DNA of 64,000 nucleotides from Neoaquamicrobium microcysteis (GCF_008180155.1 NZ_VSZS01000066.1:1-64000), one strand, 5' to 3'. Counted from the first letter of the stretch, positions 36,548 to 45,331 are shown. Notes: generated by a model not told the origin, from the sequence alone. Numbers and translations: made by a program.

Positions 36548-37765
36548 TTATGGAACCAGCGCTTTCGGCGCCATGTCGAGATGCAGATGCGATCCATGAT
36601 AGGGGTGCGCCTCGCACACGGCCTCGTCCAGTTCGACGCCCAGCCCCGGCTCGGCCGAGGGTATGACGTGCCCGTCCTGCCATTCGATCTTCTTCTTCAG
36701 CAGGGTGGCGTGGAAGCCGTCCCACTGTTTCAGCGATTCCAGAATGAGGAAGTTCGGCAGCGTTACCGCAAGCTGGATGTTGGCCGCGCCCACAATCGGG
36801 CCGCAATAGCAGTGCGGCGCGATCTGGATGTGGAACGCCTCCGCCATCGCCGCGATCTTCTTCGTCTCCAGAATGCCGCCTGAGCGTCCCAGATCAGGCT
36901 GGAGGATGGTCGCGGCGCGGTTCTCGATGACGCGCGCGAACTCCCACTTGGTGGTCAGCCGCTCGCCGGTGGCGATGGGGATCGACGTGCCGCGCGCCAC
37001 CTGTGCCATCACTTCCGGCATGTCGGGGGGCACCGGCTCCTCGAACCACAGCGGATCGTAAGGCTCTATCGCGCGCGCCATGCGCAGCGCGCCCGACGCC
37101 GTGAACTGGCCGTGCGTGCCGAACAGGATATCCGCCCTGGTGCCTACGGCATCGCGGATGGCCTTCACCATGCGCGCGGACGTGTCTATGTCGACCAGCC
37201 GCGGCTGGTGACCGTCGAAGGCGGTGTACGGCCCTGCGGGATCGAGCTTGACCGCGTCGAAGCCCTGCCGGACATATTCCGCCGCGCATTCGGCTGCCAG
37301 TTCCGGGTCGTTGTAGACGTTGCGGTCGGGGTTGTCGGCTTCCGACGGCACCACGCTGCCCTCGTGCGGATAAAGGTAGGTATAGGATCGCAGCGTCTCG
37401 TGCACGCGCCCGCCCAAAAGCATGTAGACCGGCTTTCCGGCTTCCTTGCCGATGATGTCCCAGCACGCCATCTCCAGCGCCGAAACGCAGCCCATCATCG
37501 AGATGTCGGGGCGTTGAGAGAAGCCGGAAGAATAGGCGCGGCGGAAGAAGGTCTCGATATCGTGCGGGTCGCGCCCGACAAGGTAGCGTTCCGCGCAATC
37601 CTCGATCATCTTTGCCGTAACATGGGGGCCGAACGTGGCGCTGTAGGCCTCGCCGTAGCCGACCACGCCGCCGTCCGTCGTCAGTTTCACGAAGATGAAA
37701 TAGCGGCCGCCGATGCCGGGGGGCGGGTTGCCGACAACCCATGTCTTGACGTCGGTGATCTTCAT
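36548..37765 (-). CDS. Mandelate racemase/muconate lactonizing enzyme family dehydratase
   Basis: 405-aa enolase-superfamily enzyme: N-terminal capping domain (to about 125), then the barrel with DAVKLDPAGPY, WFEEPVPPD, TGERL, QPDLGRSGG and APHCYCGP. These include the Mg-binding acids and a C-terminal His base, as in sugar-acid dehydratases such as galactonate dehydratase. The sugar is unknown. ATG overlaps the stop of the GMC oxidoreductase gene by 4 nt. The pair may act in sequence: oxidation to an acid or lactone, then dehydration. Confidence 0.88.
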   Translation of the reverse strand: MKITDVKTWVVGNPPPGIGGRYFIFVKLTTDGGVVGYGEAYSATFGPHVTAKMIEDCAERYLVGRDPHDIETFFRRAYSSGFSQRPDISMMGCVSALEMACWDIIGKEAGKPVYMLLGGRVHETLRSYTYLYPHEGSVVPSEADNPDRNVYNDPELAAECAAEYVRQGFDAVKLDPAGPYTAFDGHQPRLVDIDTSARMVKAIRDAVGTRADILFGTHGQFTASGALRMARAIEPYDPLWFEEPVPPDMPEVMAQVARGTSIPIATGERLTTKWEFARVIENRAATILQPDLGRSGGILETKKIAAMAEAFHIQIAPHCYCGPIVGAANIQLAVTLPNFLILESLKQWDGFHATLLKKKIEWQDGHVIPSAEPGLGVELDEAVCEAHPYHGSHLHLDMAPKALVP

Positions 37766-39378
37766 GCGTTGTCCTCCAGCACCATTTCGCCGCCTTTCCA
37801 GCCGGTCATGATCGCGGCGGCGTTGGTGTTGCCAGACACGACGTTCGGAAAGACCGAGGCGTCGATCACGCGCAGCCCTTCCAGACCATGCACCTTCAGG
37901 CGCGGCGAGACCACCGCGGTGGCAGCGTCCGGCCCCATACGGCAGGTGGAGACGGGATGGTAGACCGTGCCCGAGCGCTTGCGGAAATCCTCGATCAGGT
38001 CCTCGTCACTGCGGATGGACGGGCCGGGCAGCACTTCCTCGTCGATCGCCTCAGCGATTGCCGGGGCCGCGGCTATCGTGCGCAGGAACTTCACTGCCGC
38101 CAACATCTCTGCAACGTCGTGATCCGTCGAAAACGCGTTGGCGACGATCTTCGGGTGCTCCTGCGGGTCGGTGGAACGGATGGTGATCGCGCCGCGGCTG
38201 GTAGGGCGGCAGTTCGACAGGCCGATGGAAAAGCCCGGCCATGGGTCGGGTGACAGGATCGGCCGCTCGCCGGGCTTCGGCAGCACGGTCGAGAACGCCT
38301 GGAAATAAAGCTGCATGTTGGGGCGGGCGAGAGCGGGGTCGGTGCGGAAGAACCCACCGCCCTGGTTCATGCTCATCGACAGCGGCCCGTTGCGCAGCAG
38401 CAGATAGCGCGCGCCCACCAGCATCTTGCCCCACCACGGCCTCAGAAGCTGGTTCAGCGTGGCCGACTTCGCGCGCCATGTGTAGTTGATGCCCTGATGG
38501 TCCTGCAGGTGCGCGCCTACATTGTCATTGGCTTCCAGCACGGAAATCCCGTTGTCGCGCAGCAGCGCGGCAGGGCCGATGCCCGAAAGCTGAAGAAGCT
38601 GCGGCGAATTGATGGAGCCACCCGAGACGATGACCTCTCGCCCCGCGCGCGCCTCACGTTTGTGGCCGCCTTGCAGATATTCGACGCCGACCGCGCGCCT
38701 GCCCTCGAAAAGGATGCGCGTCGCCAGCGCCCCCGTCTCGACATGCACGTTGGCGCGCTTCATCGCCGGGCGCAGGAACGCGCGCGCCGCAGACATGCGC
38801 CGTCCGTTGCGGGTGGTGATCTGGTAGACGCCGACGCCTTCCTGCCGCTCGCCGTTGAAATCGGGATTGAGCGGCAGCCCAGCCTGCTGCACGGCCTGAA
38901 GGTAGAGGTTGCACAGTGGGTGGACGAAGCGCGTCAACTCGGTCACATGCACCGGGCCGCCGCGCCCGCGCCACGCATCCTCGCCGGCCTCGTTGTCCTC
39001 TATGGCCTTGAAGAGGGGAAGCACGTCGTCATAGCCCCATCCGGGGTTGCCCGCATCGCGCCAGTCGTCGAAATCCTCGCGCTGACCGCGCACCCACACC
39101 ATGGCATTGATGGAGCTGGACCCGCCCAGCACCTTGCCGCGCGGCCAGTGGTCGGCATTGCCCGCCAGCCCCGGATCGGGCTCTGCGCGATAGTTCCAGT
39201 TCACGGCCGGGTCGAAGAACGTCTTGCCGTAGCCCAGCGGCATCTGGACGAAGAAGCGCCGGTCGCTTCCGCCGGCTTCCAGCACAAGCACCGTATGCCT
39301 GCCGCTGGCCGAAAGCCGCTCGGCAACAACCGAGCCCGCCGACCCCGAGCCGATCACGATGAAATCGAACTGCTTCAT
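37762..39378 (-). CDS. GMC-family FAD-dependent oxidoreductase
   Basis: 538-aa flavoprotein of the choline/alcohol dehydrogenase type. FAD-binding GSGSAGSVVAERLS at the N-terminus, GGSSSINAMVWVRGQREDFDDW, the internal GGSINSPQLLQLSGIGPAALL, and C-terminal VYHPVSTCRMG and VSGNTNAAAIMTGWKG are all GMC signatures. Likely oxidises an alcohol or sugar; substrate unknown. Precedes and is coupled to the enolase-superfamily gene. No transporter or regulator lies beside the pair. Confidence 0.9.
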   Translation of the reverse strand: MKQFDFIVIGSGSAGSVVAERLSASGRHTVLVLEAGGSDRRFFVQMPLGYGKTFFDPAVNWNYRAEPDPGLAGNADHWPRGKVLGGSSSINAMVWVRGQREDFDDWRDAGNPGWGYDDVLPLFKAIEDNEAGEDAWRGRGGPVHVTELTRFVHPLCNLYLQAVQQAGLPLNPDFNGERQEGVGVYQITTRNGRRMSAARAFLRPAMKRANVHVETGALATRILFEGRRAVGVEYLQGGHKREARAGREVIVSGGSINSPQLLQLSGIGPAALLRDNGISVLEANDNVGAHLQDHQGINYTWRAKSATLNQLLRPWWGKMLVGARYLLLRNGPLSMSMNQGGGFFRTDPALARPNMQLYFQAFSTVLPKPGERPILSPDPWPGFSIGLSNCRPTSRGAITIRSTDPQEHPKIVANAFSTDHDVAEMLAAVKFLRTIAAAPAIAEAIDEEVLPGPSIRSDEDLIEDFRKRSGTVYHPVSTCRMGPDAATAVVSPRLKVHGLEGLRVIDASVFPNVVSGNTNAAAIMTGWKGGEMVLEDNA

Positions 39379-39527
39379 GAAACGATTGCGGCGAGCGCGC
39401 TAACCCCTTGTGTTTTGAGTCAGCTTAGCCTTTCAAGAGCTTGTGCGTCACGGGCGCATTCCGTCACCGCTTGTGAAAAATGCGACCGGCGGTTACCCAT
39501 GCGTTCAGCCATGAACGAGGAGCATCC

Positions 39528-39920
39528 ATGAACCGCAACGACGTCAATCCTGTCGGCGAACTCACGCTGCGTACGCTGGCGATGCCCGCCGACGCCAATG
39601 CCGCCGGCGACATCTTCGGCGGTTGGGTCATGGCGCAGATGGACCTTGCCTGCGGCATCCGCGCTGCCGAGCGGGCCAGGGGCAGGGTGGTGACGGCGGC
39701 GGTGAAGGAGATGGCTTTCGCCAAGCCGATGAAGGTGGGCGACACGCTTTGCGTCTATATCGACATCACCAGGGTCGGCCGCACCTCCATGACCCTGCGC
39801 GTCGAGGCGTGGGCCCAGCGCTACCTCTCCGACCTGATGGAGCGCGTCACGCACGCGGATTTCGTCATGGTCGCGCTCGATGGCGAGGGCAAGCCCAAGC
39901 CGGTCCCCGCAGAGGGCTGA
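39528..39920 (+). CDS. YciA-type acyl-CoA thioesterase
   Basis: 130-aa single hot-dog thioesterase. TLRTLAMPADANAAGDIFGGWVMAQMDLA and the GRVVTAAVKEMAFAKPMKVGD stretch match YciA-like hexameric acyl-CoA hydrolases, including the catalytic Asp region. GAGGAG lies 5 nt before the ATG at 39528. Divergent from the GMC oxidoreductase and convergent with the HxlR gene. Confidence 0.9.
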   Translation: MNRNDVNPVGELTLRTLAMPADANAAGDIFGGWVMAQMDLACGIRAAERARGRVVTAAVKEMAFAKPMKVGDTLCVYIDITRVGRTSMTLRVEAWAQRYLSDLMERVTHADFVMVALDGEGKPKPVPAEG

Positions 39921-39929
39921 ACTCAGGGC

Positions 39930-40298
39930 CTATCCCTGTGCCCCGTCGAAGCGTGCGCGTGCATCGTTGATGCGCTGGATGTTCGTGCGCGCCCAGCCGG
40001 CCAGCGCGTGCACGGGCGCGCGCAGTTCGCGGCCCAGTTCGGTCAGTTCATAGTCCACACGGGGTGGGATGGTGGGATAGACGGTCCGCGTCACCAGCCC
40101 GTCGCGCTCCAGCCCGCGCAGCGTCGTCGTCAGCATCTTCTGCGAGATGTTACCGATCAGCCGGCGCAACTCGTTGAAGCGCATCGGCCCCTCGCTCAGA
40201 TGCTCGACCACCAGCACCGTCCACTTGTCGCCGACCCGGGACAGCACGTCACTCACGGCCTGGCAGGCGGTTTCGTCACGGTGACTCAGTGTCAACAA
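39930..40298 (-). CDS. HxlR-family transcriptional regulator
   Basis: 122-aa winged-helix regulator: VSDVLSRVGDKWTVLVVEHL, GPMRFNELRRLIGNISQKMLTTTLRGLERDGLV (recognition region) and YELTELGREL. A near-N-terminal Cys (TACQAV) is typical of HxlR sensors of electrophiles. Start is TTG at 40298, set by AAGGAGG 4 nt upstream; a second TTG follows directly. Divergent from a flavin reductase gene, its likely target. Confidence 0.88.
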   Translation of the reverse strand: MLTLSHRDETACQAVSDVLSRVGDKWTVLVVEHLSEGPMRFNELRRLIGNISQKMLTTTLRGLERDGLVTRTVYPTIPPRVDYELTELGRELRAPVHALAGWARTNIQRINDARARFDGAQG

Positions 40299-40343
40299 AG
40301 TGCCTCCTTGTGCGGCGCAATACCAGTTTCATATATAGCCCCA

Positions 40344-40358
40344 GTATCTAACGGATAC
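40344..40358. promoter_or_regulatory. Inverted repeat between hxlR-type and reductase genes
   Basis: GTATC and GATAC flank a 5-nt spacer. It lies 26 bp before the reductase ATG in the divergent promoter region, where an HxlR dimer would be expected to bind. An additional TACCAG word occurs on both sides. Short and unproven. Confidence 0.4.
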
Positions 40359-40383
40359 CAGAATCCCGCGAAAGGATAACACA

Positions 40384-40983
40384 ATGGCAAAGCCAAAGAT
40401 TGGGGTAATCATCGGTTCCACGCGCCCGGGCCGCTTCGGCGACAAGCCGGCGGAGTGGGTCGCAGAGCTTGCGAAGGCAACCGGTGAGTTCGACGTCGAG
40501 ATCATCGATCTGCGCGACTTCCCGCTGCCGTTCTTCGACGAGCAGGCTTCCCCGGCATGGGCGCCCTCGCAGGCCGACGGCGCCAAGGCTTGGCAGGACA
40601 AGGTCGCCAGCCTCGACGGCTACATCATCACTGCTGCCGAGTACAATCGGAGCCCCACCGGCGTTCTCAAGAACGCGCTCGACTACGCCTATAACGAGTG
40701 GAACAACAAGCCGGTCGCGTTCGTCGGCTATGGCGGCGTCGGCGGCGCACGCGCGGTAGAGCAGCTGCGCCTGATCTCCGTCGAGTTGCAGATGTCCCCG
40801 ATCCGCAACGGCGTCCACATCGTATGGGCCGACTATGCGCAGGTCGCTTCCGGCGACAAGAAGCTTTCCGATTTCGCCCATCTCAACCAGGCAGCCGGCG
40901 ACATGCTGAAGCAGTTCTCCTGGTGGGTCAAAGCGCTCAAGACCGCGCGCGACAACGACACGGCGACCGCCAAGGCTGCCTGA
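40384..40983 (+). CDS. NAD(P)H-dependent FMN reductase
   Basis: 199-aa flavodoxin-fold oxidoreductase. FMN phosphate loop GSTRPGRFGDKPAEW (about residues 11-25), then AAEYNRSPTGVLKNALDY, which binds the isoalloxazine ring, and FVGYGGVGGARAVEQLR. Reduces quinones, azo dyes or free FMN in characterised relatives. AAAGGA precedes the ATG. Paired head-to-head with an HxlR regulator, a common arrangement for electrophile-induced reductases. Confidence 0.9.
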   Translation: MAKPKIGVIIGSTRPGRFGDKPAEWVAELAKATGEFDVEIIDLRDFPLPFFDEQASPAWAPSQADGAKAWQDKVASLDGYIITAAEYNRSPTGVLKNALDYAYNEWNNKPVAFVGYGGVGGARAVEQLRLISVELQMSPIRNGVHIVWADYAQVASGDKKLSDFAHLNQAAGDMLKQFSWWVKALKTARDNDTATAKAA

Positions 40984-40994
40984 TCCTGATTTCG

Positions 40995-41041
40995 AAAGGC
41001 ACGACGCGGAGCAGACCTCCCCTCCGCGTCGTGCCTTTTTC
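40995..41041. terminator. Strong bidirectional terminator
   Basis: AAAGGCACGACGCGGA and TCCGCGTCGTGCCTTT are exact 16-nt reverse complements around a 12-nt loop, with T-runs at both outer ends (TTTTTC on the plus strand). Separates the convergent reductase and CorC-like genes and probably ends both transcripts. Confidence 0.88.
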
Positions 41042-42358
41042 TTATTGGTTGGGCATCATCTCGCGGTGAATCTTCACCGCACGCGAGGCAAGCACCTTGT
41101 CGATACGGCGGCCGTCGAGGTCGACGACCTCGAAACGCCAGCCATGTGCCTCCACATATTCGCCGGTCTCGGGCAGGTGGTGCATGTGGGAAAGCACGAA
41201 GCCTGCAAGCGTCTCGTAGTCCCGCTTCTCCGGCAGCCTGATCGTCAGCAGATCGGCCATCTCGTCCGTCGGCAGGTAGCCCGCCAGCAGCCACGACCCG
41301 TCCTCGCGCTGAACCGCTGCCGGCTCGTCGCCGACGTCCAGATCGGACTTGAATACGCCGGTGATCGTTTCGAGGATGTCGGCGGGCGTCACCACGCCTT
41401 CGAAATCGCCGTACTCGTCATGCACGAGCGCGATCGGGATATCCGCTTCCTTGAGCGTCGTCAGCACGTCGAGCGCATCCGCGTTGTCGTGGACGATCGG
41501 CGCCGGACGAACCAGCGCGGCGAGGTCGAAGGTCCGCCTGCCGATAAGCATCGCCAGCGCGTCGCGCGTGCGGATGACGCCGATCATCTTGTCGACGCTG
41601 CCTTCGGCCACCGGCACCACCGAATGGCTGGTTTCGATGAGCTTTCTGCGCAGGTTGGCCTTGCTGTCGAGGCTGTCGAGCCAGTCGACCTCGGTGCGCG
41701 GCGTCATGATCGCACGGACGCTCCGGTCGGCCAGCCGCATCACGCCGGCAATCATCTTGCGCTCGTCGCTCTCGACCACGCCGTGGCTCTCCGCTTCCGC
41801 GATCAGGCTGGCAATTTCCTCGTCCGTGACCTTCGTTTCGCTTTCCTCGCCCTGGCCGAGCAGGCGCAGCACGAACTTGCCGGATACGTCGAGCAGCCAC
41901 ACCAGCGGCGCGCCGACGATGGAGAGCAGGCGCATCAGCGGCGCAACGCGCGAGGCGACCGCCTCGGGGTTGCGCAACGCGATCTGCTTGGGCACCAACT
42001 CCCCGATGATCAGCGAACCGTAGGTGATGATGGCGACCACTGAGCCGACGCCAAGCGTGCCAGCGAGGCCCGGCGACACCCCGGCCTCCGTCAGCCAGGC
42101 CGTCAGACGCAGGCCCAGCGTCGCGCCCGAAAAAGCGCCAGACAACACGCCGACAAGCGTGATGCCGATCTGTACCGTGGACAGGAAGCGGCCCGGGTTC
42201 GAGGCCAGCTTAGCTGCGGTCGCGGCTCCCGACTGGCCCCGGTCGGCCATCGCCTTGAGGCGTGAGGGCCGGGACGAAACCACTGCGAGTTCCGACATGG
42301 CAAGAAGGCCGTTGATGCAGATGAGTACAACGACGACGGCAATTTCAATTGTGAGCAT
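41042..42358 (-). CDS. Hemolysin-family CNNM/CorC-like membrane protein
   Basis: 438 aa. N-terminal DUF21/CNNM membrane domain with four helices (to about 180, including GELVPKQIALRNPE), a pair of CBS domains (VRAIMTPRTEVDWLD; IPIALVHDEYGDFEGVVTPADILE) and the C-terminal CorC_HlyC domain. Related proteins affect Mg/Co export; the hemolysin label is historical. Its stop lies within the right side of the strong terminator. Confidence 0.93.
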   Translation of the reverse strand: MLTIEIAVVVVLICINGLLAMSELAVVSSRPSRLKAMADRGQSGAATAAKLASNPGRFLSTVQIGITLVGVLSGAFSGATLGLRLTAWLTEAGVSPGLAGTLGVGSVVAIITYGSLIIGELVPKQIALRNPEAVASRVAPLMRLLSIVGAPLVWLLDVSGKFVLRLLGQGEESETKVTDEEIASLIAEAESHGVVESDERKMIAGVMRLADRSVRAIMTPRTEVDWLDSLDSKANLRRKLIETSHSVVPVAEGSVDKMIGVIRTRDALAMLIGRRTFDLAALVRPAPIVHDNADALDVLTTLKEADIPIALVHDEYGDFEGVVTPADILETITGVFKSDLDVGDEPAAVQREDGSWLLAGYLPTDEMADLLTIRLPEKRDYETLAGFVLSHMHHLPETGEYVEAHGWRFEVVDLDGRRIDKVLASRAVKIHREMMPNQ

Positions 42359-42422
42359 GCCATCGCAATAGCATCGGCAATCGCGTCAGGCGACAGGAAT
42401 CTTGACGTGGCGGCAACGCAGA

Positions 42423-43241
42423 TCAGCGGCAGGCGACGTAGCCGTTCGACCGGTCCTTGATGTCGAAATGGAAATGGTCGGCATGGGCGGCGTTGTAGCC
42501 GGGGCCGAGAACGGTCGTGAAATACTGGCAACCGCCCGACCGCACATTGTTCAGCAGGCTGCGCTGGCGGAAGCTGAACCAGCCCGGCTTGCGCACGTCG
42601 ATGTCGCGGCCGTTGCTTAGCTCGATGCGCATCACATCGAGCGCGTTGCCCTGCGAGTGCTCCGACGGCGTGCTGGTGCCCGCGATGCGGCGGCACGAAT
42701 AGCTCGATCCCTGATGGATGGTCTTGACGCCGGACAGGTAGCGCCAGCGTGCAGAGGGTGAAAGCTGCTCCCGCGTCCAGCTGGCGAATGAAGCCGCCAT
42801 GGCGCAGGTCAGCGTGGCCGCCGGCTTCATCTCGATGTTGCCCGGCAGCATGGAAACCTGGACCGGATGAGCGATGCCGCACGACGCCCCGTCGTTGATC
42901 GGCGCGAGGTCACGATAGGTGACGCCCAGCCTGCGCAGGACGCGGCGGCATTCCACCTCGCTTGCCGGCATGTCGAGGCCGGAAGGGCGTGACATGAAGG
43001 GGTAGGCCGCCTCGCGTATGCCGGAGGGGGTCAGGCGGGCCAGCCCGCGCGGCTGCGAGGAGAATGCCGAGGTGCGCGTCTGGTTGTCGACCGTCGGCTT
43101 CAGCGACAGCACGTTCATCACCGAACAGGATGAAAAGGCCAGCGCGCCCAGGCCGATGGCCACAACCGCCATTGCCGTGCGCACGCGATGGCTGACCGAC
43201 GCGCGAACTTTCGCTGCCCCGTTACGCATTACTCCGGGCAT
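42423..43241 (-). CDS. Extensin-like C-terminal domain protein (membrane/lipoprotein type)
   Basis: 272 aa. Hydrophobic N-terminal segment ending in LAFSSCS could be a lipobox, so it is probably envelope-anchored. The C-terminal extensin-like domain (PF06904-type) has SYSCRRIAGTSTPSEHSQGNALDV and the closing HADHFHFDIK, a His/Asp pattern like metal-binding peptidase-related folds. AGGGAAG lies 5 nt before the ATG at 43241. A second member of the family lies just upstream on the same strand. Confidence 0.87.
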   Translation of the reverse strand: MPGVMRNGAAKVRASVSHRVRTAMAVVAIGLGALAFSSCSVMNVLSLKPTVDNQTRTSAFSSQPRGLARLTPSGIREAAYPFMSRPSGLDMPASEVECRRVLRRLGVTYRDLAPINDGASCGIAHPVQVSMLPGNIEMKPAATLTCAMAASFASWTREQLSPSARWRYLSGVKTIHQGSSYSCRRIAGTSTPSEHSQGNALDVMRIELSNGRDIDVRKPGWFSFRQRSLLNNVRSGGCQYFTTVLGPGYNAAHADHFHFDIKDRSNGYVACR

Positions 43242-43340
43242 CCCGTCTTCCCTGTCCCAACAGGAAGACGATGCTAGCGCCAAAGGGTAAAGGAAATTCC
43301 AGCGCGTGGGTTCACGCCTGTGGCCGAAATGCGGCCCCGC

Positions 43341-44192
43341 CTACTGGCAGAAGGTCGAGCCGCCGCGACGTTCGGCCATGTCGAAATGGAAGTGGTCCGC
43401 GTGGTCCGCGTCGCTGCCCGGCCCGAGAACGGTCTTGAACGGCCCGCAGGCGGCATCCCGTATCGCCGAAATCAGCCGTGCCCTGCGTGGTTCCGCACGC
43501 TGATAGGCGCGCACTTCGATCCGGGTTTCGTCTTCAAGCTCGAGCGCGCCCCAGTCTAGCGCGTTTGCGAAGGCGTGTTCCGACAGCGTCTGTGTGCCAT
43601 TGCGCGGGCGGCAGACGTATGAAGACACCTGATCGATTGCGGTGAGGTCCGAGCCGAACTCCTCGCGGGTCATGGGAATGACATGGTCGCGCACGAAGGT
43701 GGCTGTCGCCTCCGCCATCGCGCAGGTCAGCACGGCCTGCGGTCGCAGTTCGACTTCGCCGGGCAGCGAGGTAACCGTCAGGGGATGAGGGGCCGAACAG
43801 CCCGATTCCTCTTTCAGCGGCTCGTGTTCGGAGAATTCCACGCCGAGTTCGCGCAGCCTTGCGCGACATGCGACTTCGTCTGCCGGCATCGGCTCATCCT
43901 TCGCCTCCTCCTGCTTCGGCGCATCCGTCGCTTCTGCCGGCTCGTCGGCTGTCTCCTGCGCCGGATCATCAGCCTCTTGCGGACCAGCCGTTTGCTCAGG
44001 CCGCGAATCGGGCGCGTCCATCTTTGCAGGAAGCTCTTCGGTATCGGCGGATTGTGCCCGCTCCGGCAAAGGCGAGGGCGCCTGCATGGTCGAGGGCAGT
44101 TCCTCCTCCGCCTCCTGTGCCATCGCCGGGGGGCAGAAAGTGGCAACCAGCGCCATCGAAAGGAATATCCGCAAAGCGGTTGCCGGCATCAT
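43341..44192 (-). CDS. Secreted extensin-like protein with acidic linker
   Basis: 283 aa. Signal peptide ends near PPAMA; residues about 30-105 form a long Glu/Pro/Ala-rich linker; the C-terminal extensin-like domain has SSYVCRPRNGTQTLSEHAFANALD and DADHADHFHFD. Like its neighbour it keeps the paired cysteines and the HADHFHFD end. The start is uncertain: ATGs at 44192/44189 give the best signal peptide, while one at 44240 would add a basic leader. Confidence 0.83.
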   Translation of the reverse strand: MMPATALRIFLSMALVATFCPPAMAQEAEEELPSTMQAPSPLPERAQSADTEELPAKMDAPDSRPEQTAGPQEADDPAQETADEPAEATDAPKQEEAKDEPMPADEVACRARLRELGVEFSEHEPLKEESGCSAPHPLTVTSLPGEVELRPQAVLTCAMAEATATFVRDHVIPMTREEFGSDLTAIDQVSSYVCRPRNGTQTLSEHAFANALDWGALELEDETRIEVRAYQRAEPRRARLISAIRDAACGPFKTVLGPGSDADHADHFHFDMAERRGGSTFCQ

Positions 44193-44259
44193 CCTCCGGA
44201 CATGGGACCGATCGAGGGGAGCGGCAATGGCCCGCACCATCACTTAGCGTTACCGCGCC

Positions 44260-44688
44260 TTACGCTCCTATCGCCTCGAGCCCTTCTTCCAGCCAGTCGC
44301 CCAGCATGGGCATGCCCAGCAGATAGCCGGAAGCGCGGCGGCCGGCTCCGCGCTGGCGGGCCTCTGCCACGGCATTGTCCCATTCCTTGATGTCGAAGTC
44401 GCCCCGGCCGATCCAGGCCATGGCTATGAGCTCGGCAGCCTCGTCGACGTTGAGGTCGTTGATGAGCGCGCGCAGCTCGCGTTCCGTAAGGTCCTCGACC
44501 TCTTCTTCCGCCAGCCCGTCGTGGTGGTGGGCATCGCGCGACTGGTCGTCCAACTCGATCTCATGTTCGTTGCCAGCCTCGTATTCGTGGTTCAGCGCGG
44601 CGCTGATGGCCTTCGCCTTGAGGATGAAAAGGCGCACCGTGTCGGGGTCGATCGTCAGATCCCATTCTTGCTCGACGGGCTTCTGCAA
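44260..44688 (-). CDS. DUF3775 protein
   Basis: 142-aa acidic protein with DLTERELRALINDLNVDEAAELIAMAWIGRG and a C-terminal YLLGMPMLGDWLEEGLEA segment, characteristic of DUF3775 (function unknown). The start is TTG at 44688, fixed by AGGAGG 7 nt upstream; in-frame sequence further upstream is not coding. An internal His-rich DAHHHDG stretch may be a flexible or metal-binding loop. Confidence 0.83.
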   Translation of the reverse strand: MQKPVEQEWDLTIDPDTVRLFILKAKAISAALNHEYEAGNEHEIELDDQSRDAHHHDGLAEEEVEDLTERELRALINDLNVDEAAELIAMAWIGRGDFDIKEWDNAVAEARQRGAGRRASGYLLGMPMLGDWLEEGLEAIGA

Positions 44689-44798
44689 CGGGTTTCCTCC
44701 TGCTTGCCTTCTTATGATAGCGGATTTCCCGTGATTTTCACCGGGCAGATGTGCGATGCGTAGCGGCATCCCTCCCTCCTGTGTCGTCGGGCATTATC

Positions 44799-45149
44799 AT
44801 GTCGCTGCTTCTCTCTCCCAAGGTCCTTCCGGTCCTGATGCTCATCGCGTCCAACATCTTCATGACGTTCGCGTGGTACGGCCACCTCAAGTTCAAGTCC
44901 GCGCCGCTCGTCACGGTCGTGATGATCAGCTGGGGCATCGCCTTCGTCGAATACTGGTTCGCCGTGCCGGCCAACCGCATCGGCCATCAGGTCTATTCGG
45001 CGGCCGAGCTCAAGACGATCCAGGAGGTCGTCACGCTCTCCGTCTTCGTGGTGTTTTCGGTGCTCTACCTGAAGGAAGGGATCACGTGGAACCACGTCGC
45101 AGGCTTCGCACTGATCGCCGGTGGCGCGGCGCTGATCTTCCGCGCATAA
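44799..45149 (+). CDS. DUF486/DMT-type small membrane protein
   Basis: 116-aa protein with about four membrane helices, starting VLPVLMLIASNIFMTFAWYGH, then SWGIAFVEYWFAVPANRIGH, which is the DUF486 signature. The fold is that of half a DMT transporter, so it probably dimerises. Function unknown. Shine-Dalgarno weak; start set by family length. Confidence 0.85.
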   Translation: MSLLLSPKVLPVLMLIASNIFMTFAWYGHLKFKSAPLVTVVMISWGIAFVEYWFAVPANRIGHQVYSAAELKTIQEVVTLSVFVVFSVLYLKEGITWNHVAGFALIAGGAALIFRA

Positions 45150-45240
45150 TTTGCCGGCAAGCGGCAATTGTTGTCTGGACCAGTCAAAATTGTTCGTGAA
45201 AACTGCGCCGGAATTGTTATATTTAAGCGAACAGGCATTG

Positions 45241-45280
45241 AACGGTTCGTTGGCCGCGGCTCCCGGACCGTTTTCTTTTT
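45241..45280 (+). terminator. Terminator-like hairpin in the greA leader
   Basis: AACGGTTCG pairs with CGGACCGTT (one G-U), enclosing a GC-rich loop, and runs into TTCTTTTTG. It ends 51 bp before the greA ATG. It may terminate the upstream DUF486 transcript, or act as an attenuator in a greA leader; a leader-derived sRNA (GraL) is known at greA in E. coli. A second small stem (GCGCCAGTGGCGC, 45288-45300) follows. Confidence 0.6.
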
Positions 45281-45331
45281 GTGTCTCGCGCCAGTGGCGC
45301 GGGCCTGAAGAAGGAAGGAAAGGCGACTGAT

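Noticed and set aside
41042-42358. Haemolysin/virulence toxin
   Set aside because: The name is historical; the CNNM-CBS-CorC architecture indicates ion homeostasis.
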